Counted from the stretch's first letter, positions 8,932 through 18,984 are shown. The stretch: DNA of 64,000 nt from Bacteroidia bacterium (GCA_028339355.1 JAOLBX010000001.1:1-64000); one strand, 5' to 3'. Made by a program: numbers and translations. The notes: a model not told the origin generated them from the letters alone.

Positions 8932-10896
8932 TTACTCTACCATCACTTTTTTATAGTTGAGAGCTCCCGTTTTTTTATCTTTAAGAAGTAGAGTATGAAA
9001 CCCAAGAGTGCTTATAAAGTATGCATCACCACCTAAATTACCCGCTTCGACACTTTGGCCAAAGGCATTGAGACAAGATATCAACTCAAAGTGTTTATCG
9101 ATATGTATAGTCCCTTTGGTTGGGTTGGGATAAACTGATCCTGCATTCATGAATAATTCGTCCACGCTCAAAATACAGTTTGACTCGTGATGTACAATGA
9201 TGTCAAAAATCCCATCTATATCGGCACACGATCCCTGGCCTACTGCATTTACTATGATTCTAAATGTATCCCTCAACATTGAATCAAAGGATAGAGTTAT
9301 ATCTCCGATCGCCACTGTACCTAAATTAATTTTGGTCATTTGATTAAAGTTAAACCAATTAATTTGATCTGTATTTTCCGCCTTTATTTGCTTGTTCAAA
9401 GTCAAAGAAGTTACTCCATCCCTTCTGCAAAGTGTCGTATCATCTGGTAGATGAATAATTGGACTCGCATCTACCAATGCTTCTATTGAATCATTTGCAC
9501 TACAACCGGTAACTGGACTTGTATAATCATACTGAAGACGAATGGTACTTGGAAAAAATCGAGTAGCCATACCAGGACTAAAATCAGTTCCACTCACTAA
9601 CACCTCAAGATCATTTGAAGACCAAGTCCCTCCTATCGGATTGGCTTGAAGTTTCATATCCACAGACGTTTCGCAAAATCTATTTGGAGTTAATTCAGTT
9701 AAATTTAGAATAGGCAAAGGATGAATAGTGATTGTTGTATCATTTACTGCAGGACAACCAGTGCTTATTTTGGTATTACTAACGCATCTTATTACATACG
9801 TTCCTCCACTCGGTAATGAATTCAGAGTATTCAGAGTATCACCATTAATAGTACCTAATTCTGTACTAGTGTTGAAACCCGTAGAATCGTATACGGTCCA
9901 TCTAGCATCAGGAAAGTATACTCCTGTCAGTTGATTTAATGAAATCTCACCTTCGTCCCAACAGAGGTCTCTCATTTTAGTAAATTTCAATTTAGGAACT
10001 CTATTGAGAATCAATTTCACTGAATCCTTTGTAGTACAACCATGCAGATTTGTGTAAGTAAGCTCGAGTATAATGGTATCTTTATTTGTATTCTGAATGG
10101 TATAAACATCCTCACCTAGATTTAGCCACCAATCCGGAGCAAATGAAGAACCTCTATTTTCTAAAATGTCAAGAGTATAGTTATTGCTAACAGCGTTAGA
10201 GTCTAAACATCTCCAAGCAAAAGTACCTAAACTAGTGTTAGCAGGACTTACTACAACGTCATCGGCGAGACTAATCGCTCCTATGTCTTGGCAATATTCT
10301 TGTTCAGAAAGAAACGTTCTAGGCAGAGCGTTTACGGTGACCACCATTGTGTCACTATTAATGCATTGTGTAATCGAATCTTGATAAGTAAAAATCAAAC
10401 TACTTGCGATAGAAGAAACTGGAGCTGATATAAGTCCGCACGCAGAGTCAGAGCTGAAAATGTTGTTCACTATAAGACGTGGATTATTTGGGCAACTCCA
10501 TACCCCAGAACCATTAAGAGTCACTACTTTAAGATCTAATGAAATATCGCCATAGTCGCAACATATCGATTCGTTAGATCCTACCTCCACCGCAGGCGGA
10601 GCATTTAGCGTAACATAAACAGTGTCATAGAATGTAGTAAAGGCATCTTGAGTTTTTAAAATAACATTACCACTTGCGGAAAAGCTTGCCTCAGTGATGA
10701 ATCCGCTAATAGTGCTAAATGTAGCAACAGAGCTTATCCATTCGTAAGACGTAGGTGAACCCGAAACTATACTATCTATAAAAAGTAAGGTAGAATTAGA
10801 GCAAGCATTTCTATCTCCAAGTTTGATTTGTACATCCAGCTGAGCTTGTGCTGCAACAGTTAAAAATACAAAGAGGGTGAACAATAGTTTTTTCAT
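8932..10896 (-). CDS. Secreted multidomain surface protein with type IX secretion sorting domain
   Basis: 654 residues with the signal peptide MKKLLFTLFVFLTVAAQA. The body is a chain of beta-sandwich (PKD/Ig-like) repeats, each with Cys pairs and motifs such as VTVNALP, ITIHPLPIL and LPDDTTLCRRDG. The C-terminus (about residues 585-654) is a type A T9SS sorting domain: it opens with SVYPNPTKGTIHID and ends with LLLKDKKTGALNYKKVMVE. This C-terminal domain directs export through the type IX machinery and attachment to the cell surface. The function is unknown beyond a likely structural or adhesive role. It shares the repeat style (DTTLC) with the large protein at the right edge. Confidence 0.82.
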   Translation of the reverse strand: MKKLLFTLFVFLTVAAQAQLDVQIKLGDRNACSNSTLLFIDSIVSGSPTSYEWISSVATFSTISGFITEASFSASGNVILKTQDAFTTFYDTVYVTLNAPPAVEVGSNESICCDYGDISLDLKVVTLNGSGVWSCPNNPRLIVNNIFSSDSACGLISAPVSSIASSLIFTYQDSITQCINSDTMVVTVNALPRTFLSEQEYCQDIGAISLADDVVVSPANTSLGTFAWRCLDSNAVSNNYTLDILENRGSSFAPDWWLNLGEDVYTIQNTNKDTIILELTYTNLHGCTTKDSVKLILNRVPKLKFTKMRDLCWDEGEISLNQLTGVYFPDARWTVYDSTGFNTSTELGTINGDTLNTLNSLPSGGTYVIRCVSNTKISTGCPAVNDTTITIHPLPILNLTELTPNRFCETSVDMKLQANPIGGTWSSNDLEVLVSGTDFSPGMATRFFPSTIRLQYDYTSPVTGCSANDSIEALVDASPIIHLPDDTTLCRRDGVTSLTLNKQIKAENTDQINWFNFNQMTKINLGTVAIGDITLSFDSMLRDTFRIIVNAVGQGSCADIDGIFDIIVHHESNCILSVDELFMNAGSVYPNPTKGTIHIDKHFELISCLNAFGQSVEAGNLGGDAYFISTLGFHTLLLKDKKTGALNYKKVMVE

Positions 10897-11089
10897 AAAT
10901 TTGTTATGTTAATTCTTTAGATGTATTAGGCTCAAAAAGGTTGCCTTAAACTAAAAACAACGTTTTATAATCACAAAAATAGCAAATCAAAATAGAGCTA
11001 AATAGTCCATCATCTAGTGAACAAAAATGTCATTATGCATGAAATGTGACCAATAATTAAAACCGACGGGATAAGAATTCTGTTTTAAG

Positions 11090-11121
11090 TTGTCTCTTTT
11101 AACACATAAACTATACTTTTG
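11090..11121 (+). promoter_or_regulatory. Bacteroidota promoter for hppA
   Basis: TTG at 11090-11092 and TACTTTTG at 11114-11121 match the TTG (-33) and TAnnTTTG (-7) elements of the Bacteroidota primary sigma factor, with a 21-base spacer in the accepted range. Transcription would start near 11127, giving a leader of about 37 bases before the hppA ATG. Confidence 0.7.
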
Positions 11122-11163
11122 CGGCTTTAAAACAAACCACTAGAAAATTAAAATCAATAACTC

Positions 11164-13596
11164 ATGGAAAAAATGATGATTTACATGCCGATAATTATGG
11201 CAATCATAGGTCTACTTTATATGGTAGTTAAAAGAAGTTGGGTAATGAAACAGGATGCTGGTGACGGCAAAATGAAGGAAATTGCAGACCACATTTACGA
11301 AGGTGCACTCGCATTTTTAAATGCTGAGTATCGACTACTTACCTTTTTCGTAATCGGAGTGAGTATTGCTCTTGCAGGTGTAGCATTCTTTGTAGAAACT
11401 ACAAGTTATCTCATCGTAGTGGCTTTCATTTTTGGAGCTTTGTTTTCAGCATTTGCTGGAAATATGGGTATGAAAATAGCTACTAAAACAAATGTTAGAA
11501 CTACCCAAGCAGCTAGGACTAGCTTACCACAAGCACTTAAAGTTTCTTTTGGTGGAGGTACTGTAATGGGACTAGGTGTTGCAGGACTTGCAGTTCTAGG
11601 ACTTACAGCATTCTTTATATTATTCTATACAATGTTTATGGATGCCGAAGTTGCATTCTCGACAGAGAAAATGACTTTGGTTCTAGAAACTCTTGCTGGA
11701 TTTTCTCTTGGTGCTGAGTCTATTGCACTTTTTGCTCGTGTGGGTGGGGGTATTTATACCAAAGCTGCTGACGTAGGTGCTGACCTTGTAGGTAAAGTAG
11801 AAGCGGGTATTCCTGAGGATGACCCTCGTAACCCTGCTACTATTGCAGATAACGTTGGTGACAACGTAGGTGACGTTGCTGGTATGGGAGCTGATTTATT
11901 TGGTTCGTATGTTGCTACGGTTCTTGCCGCTATGGTATTGGGTAATTATGTAATAAGAGATAACGGTGCAGTAGATGCATTTGATGGTATAGGCCCTATC
12001 CTATTGCCAATGGCAATAGCTGGTGTGGGTATTATAATTTCTATGCTAGGTACTATGCTGGTAGGTATCAAGAGTAATGATGCCAAAGAGAAACAAGTAA
12101 TGGGTGCATTGAACATCGGAAACTGGGCTTCTATAGGTCTAGTAGCTGTATCATGTTACGTATTGGTGAAATGGATGCTTCCAGAAACAATGACAATGAC
12201 TTTCTTTGGAGAAGCTGATAAAGAAATTAGTTCCTTACGCGTATTTGGAGCTACAATCGTAGGTCTTATTGTAGGTGCAGTAATATCTTCTGTAACTGAG
12301 TATTACACTGGTCTGGGTAAAAAACCAATTCTTAGAATAGTTCAACAATCTAGTACAGGTGCTGGTACAAACATTATCGCTGGTTTAGCTACTGGTATGA
12401 TTTCTACCTTCCCTACTGTGTTATTATTTGCAGGTGCTATATGGACTTCTTATGCATTTGCAGGATTTTATGGTGTTGCTATGGCTGCATCAGCTATGAT
12501 GGCTACTACTGCTATGCAATTAGCGATTGATGCTTTCGGTCCTATTGCAGATAATGCAGGTGGTATTGCTGAGATGAGTGAGCAAGATCCTATCGTTCGT
12601 GAAAGAACTGACATCCTTGATTCTGTAGGTAACACTACTGCAGCTACTGGAAAAGGGTTTGCAATTGCTTCTGCTGCATTAACATCATTGGCATTATTTG
12701 CTGCGTATGTTACATTCACTGGAATAGATGGTATCAATATATTTAAAGCTCCTGTATTAGCGATGCTATTTGTAGGGGGTATGATACCCGTAGTATTCTC
12801 AGCACTTGCTATGAACGCTGTAGGTAAAGCTGCTATGGAGATGGTAGAAGAAGTGAGACGTCAGTTTAGAGACATTCCTGGCATAATGGAAGGAACTGGT
12901 AAACCAGAGTATGATAAGTGCGTAGCGATATCAACAAAAGCATCTCTTAAAGAAATGATGTTACCGGGTGTTCTTACTATTGGTTTCCCAATAGCGGTAG
13001 TTATCTTAGGTACATTAGTTTATCCTGACAACAATATGCTAATAGCAGAAATGCTTGGTGGATATATGGCAGGTGTAACTGTATCTGGTGTTCTTTGGGC
13101 TATCTTCCAAAACAACGCAGGTGGTGCTTGGGACAATGCTAAAAAATCTTTTGAAGCAGGTGTTGAGATCAATGGAGAAATGACTTACAAAGGTTCTGAT
13201 GCTCACAAGGCTGCAGTAACTGGTGATACGGTTGGAGATCCTTTCAAAGATACTTCTGGTCCTTCTATGAACATTCTTATTAAGCTTACTTGCCTTATTG
13301 GTCTTGTGATAGCACCTATGTTAGGTAGCCACGGTGAAACAACTGAAAAAGCATGCTGTACACCACAAGAAAAAGTAGCTCACGAAGCTGCTTGTACCAA
13401 AGCGGATCACGCTGATTGTGACTACAAAGCTGCTGCTTGTTGTTCTAAAGAAGTAATGTCTGCTCATATAGCAGAATGTGATAATAATGTAGCTGACCAC
13501 ACTGCCTGCTGCAAAAAAGAAAGCTCTTCAGATACCGAAGAAGCGAATACTATACAAGCAGATTCTGCAAAAGAATTATCTGCTCCACTTATCTAA
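11164..13596 (+). CDS. hppA: Membrane-bound ion-pumping pyrophosphatase with Cys/His-rich C-terminal tail
   Basis: 810 residues. Residues 1-720 are a 16-helix membrane pyrophosphatase that hydrolyses cytosolic PPi and pumps H+ or Na+ outward. Visible signatures are [20 protein letters not shown], the PPi/Mg loop [19 protein letters not shown], and [17 protein letters not shown]. The A/G pair in the last motif is the K+-dependent form. The semi-conserved transport Glu of helix 6 is absent ([11 protein letters not shown]), but a Glu appears in helix 5 ([15 protein letters not shown]), which I associate with Flavobacterium-type H+ pumps from memory. Residues 721-810 are an extra soluble tail with nine Cys and five His in two similar repeats; in known structures this end faces outside the cytoplasm. 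A good promoter lies upstream. Confidence 0.95.
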   Translation: MEKMMIYMPIIMAIIGLLYMVVKRSWVMKQDAGDGKMKEIADHIYEGALAFLNAEYRLLTFFVIGVSIALAGVAFFVETTSYLIVVAFIFGALFSAFAGNMGMKIATKTNVRTTQAARTSLPQALKVSFGGGTVMGLGVAGLAVLGLTAFFILFYTMFMDAEVAFSTEKMTLVLETLAGFSLGAESIALFARVGGGIYTKAADVGADLVGKVEAGIPEDDPRNPATIADNVGDNVGDVAGMGADLFGSYVATVLAAMVLGNYVIRDNGAVDAFDGIGPILLPMAIAGVGIIISMLGTMLVGIKSNDAKEKQVMGALNIGNWASIGLVAVSCYVLVKWMLPETMTMTFFGEADKEISSLRVFGATIVGLIVGAVISSVTEYYTGLGKKPILRIVQQSSTGAGTNIIAGLATGMISTFPTVLLFAGAIWTSYAFAGFYGVAMAASAMMATTAMQLAIDAFGPIADNAGGIAEMSEQDPIVRERTDILDSVGNTTAATGKGFAIASAALTSLALFAAYVTFTGIDGINIFKAPVLAMLFVGGMIPVVFSALAMNAVGKAAMEMVEEVRRQFRDIPGIMEGTGKPEYDKCVAISTKASLKEMMLPGVLTIGFPIAVVILGTLVYPDNNMLIAEMLGGYMAGVTVSGVLWAIFQNNAGGAWDNAKKSFEAGVEINGEMTYKGSDAHKAAVTGDTVGDPFKDTSGPSMNILIKLTCLIGLVIAPMLGSHGETTEKACCTPQEKVAHEAACTKADHADCDYKAAACCSKEVMSAHIAECDNNVADHTACCKKESSSDTEEANTIQADSAKELSAPLI

Positions 13597-13698
13597 GGTG
13601 ATAACACTAATTAACTAAAATCTAAAACAACAATATTATTTAACTTGAACAAGCTGAACTTTTCCTTCTCTAATTTTATAAATCAATGTTTACCATTG

Positions 13699-14472
13699 AT
13701 GAAGGGTTTAGCTTGTTTTGTTTTAATAATCACATCCTCTGGATTTCAGAGTCCCACAGAATTAAAAGCAACAGCAATAATTCCGGATTCCGAAGATGGA
13801 AAGCGACTAGTAACTCTTCATTCTGATGAGTTTACAACTTTCAGCAGCAGAGTATATGGTCAGTTAGAATATCCTCTAGGCTCTGACACCCTAAACCAAG
13901 AAGTACTCAACAATGCTTTAAGAGGTTATATATACCTTAAGCATACGCAAGAACTTCGCAACACCAAGTATCTTACTGTTGTTGACTTCTCAATATACTG
14001 CAACAAGAAAAGACTTTGGGTTATTGATATGGATACCAAAAAGGTAGTATTCAATGAATTAGTAGCACATGGAGCCAAAACAGGTGACACGTATGCAAAA
14101 TATTTCAGTAACAAGCATAGCAGCAATCAAAGTTCTTTGGGATTTTATACTACTGGGGGTTTATATAACGGTAGCAACAATTTATCCTTAAAACTTAACG
14201 GATTGGAAAAACGATTCAACTCGAATGCATTTTCTAGGGGTATAGTGATACACGGAGCTAATTATGTAAGTGAGAGCATAGTTAACAGAAAAGAACGAAT
14301 AGGTCGAAGTTATGGATGCCCAGCAGTATCCCAGAAAGTAAATAAACGATTGGTCAACACCATAAAAGGAGGAAATTGCCTTTTTATCTACCATCCTACT
14401 CCAGAATATCTCGAAAATTCAACTATAATGAATGCTAATCTCTACATCACTGTGGATGACTTGAGCATTTAA
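13699..14472 (+). CDS. Secreted YkuD-type murein L,D-transpeptidase-like protein
   Basis: About 257 residues from the ATG at 13699, which gives the signal peptide MKGLACFVLIITSSGFQS; a TTG at 13645 in the same frame would add 18 residues. The catalytic region carries IVIHGANYVSES, then RSYGCPAVSQK, with His, Ser/Gly and the catalytic Cys in the expected order for the Bacteroidota YkuD_2 branch. Such enzymes form L,D crosslinks in peptidoglycan or attach proteins to it; the exact reaction of this branch is not established. It precedes a second, larger L,D-transpeptidase by 34 bases and is probably cotranscribed with it. Confidence 0.75.
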   Translation: MKGLACFVLIITSSGFQSPTELKATAIIPDSEDGKRLVTLHSDEFTTFSSRVYGQLEYPLGSDTLNQEVLNNALRGYIYLKHTQELRNTKYLTVVDFSIYCNKKRLWVIDMDTKKVVFNELVAHGAKTGDTYAKYFSNKHSSNQSSLGFYTTGGLYNGSNNLSLKLNGLEKRFNSNAFSRGIVIHGANYVSESIVNRKERIGRSYGCPAVSQKVNKRLVNTIKGGNCLFIYHPTPEYLENSTIMNANLYITVDDLSI

Positions 14473-14506
14473 TCATTAAATAGAAACCATATTTGTATCT
14501 ACTAGT

Positions 14507-16315
14507 ATGGTAAAATTATCACACTCTCTTTTTCTACTTATTACAATATCTATAATTTTTTCTTCGTGTAAAGAGGAAAAAGTAGTAGAGGTAGAAAACG
14601 GATTTACACTTTCATCAGATACACTTGCCATTCATTTAGAACAGCAATTTGACCGATGGACAATACTGCTATGTCAGGACAATCTGCCTTATATGGATAC
14701 GCTTCAGAATTACTATGCATCAAGAGACTACCAACCTTTGTGGTGGGATGCTCTGATGGGTGATAGTGCATCATGGATAGATTTGCAACACACCTTTGCA
14801 CATACTACAATGCACGGTATGGATTCATTGTATTATTATCTACCTCTTGTGGATTATCATCGTAAAAAAATAAGTCAATTCAGCACTCCTGATAGTGCTT
14901 ACAGATGGCTATCTGAATTGGAACTCATTTTGAGCAATAGTATGCTCAAAATGTATGAAGACATTGCCAAAGGAAGAACCAATTCAAAAGAAGTATATGG
15001 ATATACCTATATGCTTCCACATAACAACACAAAGCAACTTGATTTCGAAAACTTCTTAGAAGAACCAAATAAAATAGAGGCTTTAGACGACATCCACACC
15101 GGAGATAGAACATACAATGAATTGATTAAAGTAATGAACTATTACTTAATTAAAAAAGCAAAGTCAAGATCTAACGCCATAGACTTCTCTGATTATCCAA
15201 AACTTGTCCTAGGAGATTCCGCTCCAGTTATTTTACAGACAATACAACGTCTTAAGGCTAGAAATCTCCCGGATAAGACAATACAAGAAATTACAGACAC
15301 TACACTATATACCAAAGAGTTACAAGATAAAATAAAGGAACTTCAAGAGAAATATAGCTTGACACCAGATGGAGTAATGGGCTTTAAAACCTACAAGCTT
15401 ATAAATGCTACTCCAGTGGACAAAATAGATCAGGTTAAGGCCAACCTTGAGAGACAACGATGGTTTAAAAAACCTGAAGGTGGTCCATTTATATATATCA
15501 ACCTACCAGTCTACGAAGCGGATTTACATTGGCCAGATAGTATTAAAAGTATGCGGATATGTATCGGTAAAAATCTCCCAGACAATTATGATGAAATGGT
15601 GAGAATCTACACAGATAGTGGATGGCTATACAAGCTCCCAAAAAACATGGAAACTCCTCAAATAGCAAGTAAAATCACTTATGCCGTGGTAAATCCAACT
15701 TGGACTGTTCCATACAGTATCATAAAAAGAGAAATGTGGCCTCGTCTCGTTAGGGATCCTACTTATCTCAGTGCAAAGGGATTTAAGGTATTTAGAGGTA
15801 AGACTGAAGTAAATGGAGATACCATTAATTGGCGAAGAGTAAATAAAAACAGTATCCCATATAGAATCGTAGAAAGTCCAGGACCGAGAAACTCTCTAGG
15901 AACAGTTAAATACATGTTTAATAATCCTTTCTCTATATATTTACACGATACTCCAAATAAATCTGCTTTCAGAAGGACACAGCGTGCGGTAAGTCATGGC
16001 TGTGTCCGCTTAGAGAAACCAATCTTATTTGGTGAGTTTTTGATGCAAAATTCGACAAGATATAATGCAGATGATTTTAGAATAATGATGGGCTATGCTC
16101 CCAAAGACAAACAGCGTCTGAAAAAGTATGATCCGCAAGACTCTACGGCTACTGTAAAAAAGTTAGTCGGAACATCCAAAATTCCTTTAAACAAAGCGAT
16201 GCCACTGTTTCTAGACTATCGAACCATATACTATGACGAAAATTGGAAACTACATTTTTGTTATGATATCTACGATCAAAACAAGCTTATACTAGAACGA
16301 ATGGATAGGATGTAA
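14507..16315 (+). CDS. L,D-transpeptidase lipoprotein, YcbB/LdtD type
   Basis: 602 residues with a lipoprotein signal (MVKLSHSLFLLITISIIFSSC). A helical scaffold region follows (about 45-260), then a peptidoglycan-binding module (LQEKYSLTPDGVMGFKTYKLIN, about 280-305). The YkuD catalytic domain comes next, with IYLHDTPNKSAFRRTQRAVS and the active-site SHGCVRLEKP. This layout is that of E. coli YcbB (LdtD), which makes 3-3 crosslinks in peptidoglycan. As a lipoprotein it would act in the periplasm from a membrane anchor. The gene stops just before a bidirectional terminator shared with the convergent outer-membrane protein gene. Confidence 0.88.
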   Translation: MVKLSHSLFLLITISIIFSSCKEEKVVEVENGFTLSSDTLAIHLEQQFDRWTILLCQDNLPYMDTLQNYYASRDYQPLWWDALMGDSASWIDLQHTFAHTTMHGMDSLYYYLPLVDYHRKKISQFSTPDSAYRWLSELELILSNSMLKMYEDIAKGRTNSKEVYGYTYMLPHNNTKQLDFENFLEEPNKIEALDDIHTGDRTYNELIKVMNYYLIKKAKSRSNAIDFSDYPKLVLGDSAPVILQTIQRLKARNLPDKTIQEITDTTLYTKELQDKIKELQEKYSLTPDGVMGFKTYKLINATPVDKIDQVKANLERQRWFKKPEGGPFIYINLPVYEADLHWPDSIKSMRICIGKNLPDNYDEMVRIYTDSGWLYKLPKNMETPQIASKITYAVVNPTWTVPYSIIKREMWPRLVRDPTYLSAKGFKVFRGKTEVNGDTINWRRVNKNSIPYRIVESPGPRNSLGTVKYMFNNPFSIYLHDTPNKSAFRRTQRAVSHGCVRLEKPILFGEFLMQNSTRYNADDFRIMMGYAPKDKQRLKKYDPQDSTATVKKLVGTSKIPLNKAMPLFLDYRTIYYDENWKLHFCYDIYDQNKLILERMDRM

Positions 16316-16342
16316 AAAGCCCCTCGCATTACAGCGAGAGGC
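16316..16342 (-). terminator. Rho-independent terminator between convergent genes
   Basis: GCCCCTCGC and GCGAGAGGC form a nine-base stem with one mismatch and loop ATTACA. The T-run follows the stem on the minus strand, so it mainly ends the ECF/anti-sigma/outer-membrane operon, while also insulating the L,D-transpeptidase gene. Confidence 0.75.
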
Positions 16343-16374
16343 CTCTCAAATCACTAAAATATTTATATTATGTT

Positions 16375-17349
16375 TTAGACTTTACCTATCAGTATTCCAG
16401 CAGACACTGTTCTTAGGTCTGGTCCTTGGTTGGTTTTGAAAATGCTTTTCGGGAAGTACTTACCATAGAGTACTACATTTTTGTATCCGAACTGCACCTC
16501 ATACCCCACACGAAACTGCTCTAGGTTATAGTCTCCTTCTATCTTATTTTCCTTCTTTCCATTGACTTCCCAAACTTGTTTTTGGTGACTTCCCAACAGA
16601 TAACCAAAGTTGCCACCTGCCGATATGTATAAGTATTCATCTGAAATCTTCTTTGGATTTATTTTAAAATTGAGCAGCACTGGTACTGTCAGAAGTTTGG
16701 TCACCAGTTTATTTTTTTTGTAGTTTATACTACCTATATCTGCCCTAAGGATAGACCCACTATCTACACTTAAGTTTATATCATTTTTAAATCTATAATT
16801 ATTGAAATCTAAACCTATACCATACACCAAACGTACTTTATCCTTGTAAAGATTCATTGCTTGTGTAATTATTTTCCAGTGAAAATGGATTGAATTGCCT
16901 GCATTTACACTCATAACTTCATAACCTGCTTCTGCTTCTAGTTTGCCATCTGCATTTATTAGATTATTAAAACCTAACTCGAAACTATTCCATTTCGTAT
17001 CTATAAAACTGGGTTCGCTCTCTTCTTCCTCATTTTCCCCTTTCAAGGCGTTTCTAAGGTCGGACAAATCTTTCATAGTAATCTGTTGGTCCGCATCCTC
17101 TATATGAATATCTTCATCCTCTGTAGTCGTGATTTCTATAACCTCCGTATTCCGAGTGACAGTATCTCCATCTTCATTTGTAGTAGTTTCACTTGTTTTT
17201 TCTTTCACTACTACTTTTAGTCCTCCCACGTTTATTATCACATCCTCTTCTACCTCAGACGAATCTGTCTGGGCTTGGGAGTATAAGCTAACACACAGTG
17301 CAAGTAGCATCAGTGTGTATGTTTTATAATTTTTCATTATTCTATTCAT
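16375..17349 (-). CDS. Outer-membrane beta-barrel protein (PorT-like), last gene of ECF operon
   Basis: 324 residues with a signal peptide ending in SLYSQAQ. An acidic, Thr/Glu-rich stretch (about 28-105) with repeated EITTTEDEDIHIED-like sequence precedes about 200 residues of alternating beta-strands that end in a Bacteroidota outer-membrane barrel pattern (VGYEVQFGYKNVVLYGKYF ... AGILIGKV). The final strand ends in a hydrophobic residue, as barrel proteins do. It starts one base after the anti-sigma-like gene stops. Its place behind an ECF sigma factor suggests an envelope-stress or envelope-homeostasis target, which is inference. Two starts are possible: MNRI at 17349 or MKNY four codons later. 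Confidence 0.65.
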   Translation of the reverse strand: MNRIMKNYKTYTLMLLALCVSLYSQAQTDSSEVEEDVIINVGGLKVVVKEKTSETTTNEDGDTVTRNTEVIEITTTEDEDIHIEDADQQITMKDLSDLRNALKGENEEEESEPSFIDTKWNSFELGFNNLINADGKLEAEAGYEVMSVNAGNSIHFHWKIITQAMNLYKDKVRLVYGIGLDFNNYRFKNDINLSVDSGSILRADIGSINYKKNKLVTKLLTVPVLLNFKINPKKISDEYLYISAGGNFGYLLGSHQKQVWEVNGKKENKIEGDYNLEQFRVGYEVQFGYKNVVLYGKYFPKSIFKTNQGPDLRTVSAGILIGKV

Positions 17350-17350
17350 T

Positions 17351-18274
17351 TTAATTATTTCTGTTTTTAAATGGCTGAATGCTAGCTGTAGCTTGGTATC
17401 CTGCAGTTTCTAATTCTATCTCTAAACTTGGTCTTTTTGATTTAAAGTTTGGTTTAAGACGTATTTTTGGATTGCTCACCTTAGCTATAAATGTAATTGC
17501 TTTTTCTTTTATACGTCTTGGTGAATTATTAGTTACAAAAAGTTTTACTTTTTGCTTTGAATTAAGTTCCATTGGATATTCAAAGACGATTTTCACCTCC
17601 GGCTCATCCAGCAAAATGGGCTCAATTTTATTATCCTCGATAGATGGCTCTCTTTCTGATATGATCTCTTTTTCTTGGTTAGCTATTACTTCTAATTTGT
17701 TCGCTTGTATTTCTTCGTAATGTTTAGATAGCTGTTTCTCGTCAATGTTTTGGATTGCTTCTTTTATTGCTAAGATAGCTGCTACATCCTTTATGCTAGA
17801 TTGCTTCTCTACTACATTAGGCCTTCTTATCACTTTATTAACGTTAGGTGTAACCTGTGGGTTTTCTACTTCCACCTGCACTAAGAAATCGTCTACCAAG
17901 GGTTCTTGAATGTCTGGAGTAACCTTCTCAAGAGGCACTTCTATTTTTTTACCCGTATCAGCTATCTCTGTAGGCTTATCCTGCGGCCAAAACACGATAA
18001 CAGCAGCCAAAATGCATATAGATGCTGCTACGGCCATCCACTTAGTAAACATTGGCACCACTGTCACCAACTCTCTCTTTAATAGGCTCTCCTTACCATA
18101 ATAAGTTACTTCTTTATCTGCTATTAGTATAGTAGATTTAACCAGTTTCCATTCTCTAAACAGAGACTCATCTCCCTCAATCTGTTCCATTACCAATAGC
18201 TCATCTCTCTCCGAGAGGTTTCCCTCCAGCAGATCAAACATCACCAACTCGTAATTATCTTTATTCAATTTCAT
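17351..18274 (-). CDS. Probable anti-sigma factor, single-pass membrane protein
   Basis: 307 residues. The first about 75 residues are helical and acidic (LVMFDLLEGNLSERDELLVM), as in Bacteroidota anti-sigma factors of the non-zinc type. One membrane helix follows (MAVAASICILAAVIVFW, about 78-95), and then a 210-residue extracytoplasmic part rich in Lys/Glu/Pro with no domain that I recognise. By position, directly downstream of the ECF sigma gene and upstream of an outer-membrane barrel gene, it should hold the sigma factor at the membrane until a signal arrives. That role is inferred from context and topology, not from a diagnostic motif. Confidence 0.6.
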   Translation of the reverse strand: MKLNKDNYELVMFDLLEGNLSERDELLVMEQIEGDESLFREWKLVKSTILIADKEVTYYGKESLLKRELVTVVPMFTKWMAVAASICILAAVIVFWPQDKPTEIADTGKKIEVPLEKVTPDIQEPLVDDFLVQVEVENPQVTPNVNKVIRRPNVVEKQSSIKDVAAILAIKEAIQNIDEKQLSKHYEEIQANKLEVIANQEKEIISEREPSIEDNKIEPILLDEPEVKIVFEYPMELNSKQKVKLFVTNNSPRRIKEKAITFIAKVSNPKIRLKPNFKSKRPSLEIELETAGYQATASIQPFKNRNN

Positions 18275-18335
18275 TTTATCTCTTAAACTTATGATTGTCT
18301 ACCCTTTGACTATCGCCCAGGATGGCAATCCTTTT

Positions 18336-18821
18336 TTAAAGCATCATCACTTCCAATTTATTGATGTACTCCTTTATATACTTTCTTGCTCTAAAAATAT
18401 TCACCTTTACTTGACTCTCACTCATACCAGTGATTTCGCCAATACTCCTATAATCATGCCCTTCAAAGTCTCTTAATGTCAAGGCACTTTTTTGTTTTTC
18501 AGGCAATTGACTTACTGCTTTGTTTACATACTCGATAAGGTTATCGTACTCATAGCTTTCTGAGGCTACGTGCCCTGCACTTTCTAAGTTTGTATGCTTC
18601 TTATTCTTGCGTATCACATCTATCATATTATTATACGCTATCTTGAAAAGATACGCTTTTGCAGTTTTCATTTCTACTGTATCCTTTCGTACCCAAAGCT
18701 TCTCAAACGTATTTTGAACAATATTCTCTGCCTCAAATTCATCCCGCATATTTTTTACAATAAAGCGGAATATTCCATCGGAATATTGCTTCACACATTC
18801 ATTGTATTCTTGGGTATTCAT
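18336..18821 (-). CDS. ECF-family RNA polymerase sigma factor
   Basis: 161 residues with sigma region 2 (FRFIVKNMRDEFEAENIVQNTFEKLWVRKDTV) and region 4 (LPEKQKSALTLRDFEGHDYRSIGEITGMSESQVKVNIFRARKYIKEYI), and no region 1.1 or 3, so it belongs to the extracytoplasmic function group. It directs RNA polymerase to its own regulon. The downstream genes encode a membrane anti-sigma-like protein and an outer-membrane barrel. A GTAAC / CGTA pair upstream may be its own target promoter, giving positive autoregulation. Confidence 0.92.
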   Translation of the reverse strand: MNTQEYNECVKQYSDGIFRFIVKNMRDEFEAENIVQNTFEKLWVRKDTVEMKTAKAYLFKIAYNNMIDVIRKNKKHTNLESAGHVASESYEYDNLIEYVNKAVSQLPEKQKSALTLRDFEGHDYRSIGEITGMSESQVKVNIFRARKYIKEYINKLEVMML

Positions 18822-18840
18822 TTAGCTTGATTGTCTGTTT

Positions 18841-18865
18841 TACGTAAGATGTTTTATAAAGTTAC
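18841..18865 (-). promoter_or_regulatory. Candidate ECF-type promoter upstream of the sigma gene
   Basis: On the minus strand GTAAC (18865-18861) and CGTA (18844-18841) are separated by 16 bases, the spacing of ECF promoters with a conserved AAC in the -35 element. The predicted start lies about 13 bases before the sigma gene ATG. A pattern match only. Confidence 0.4.
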
Positions 18866-18984
18866 ACAAGATATAAAAAAAGTTTTCAGATCACTAGAGC
18901 ATTCAGACATCACTTGTCTTTTATTCGACTACTACCTTTCACTTTTCAACCAAAAATTTTACCGTTTACATTTTTATACTTGAC

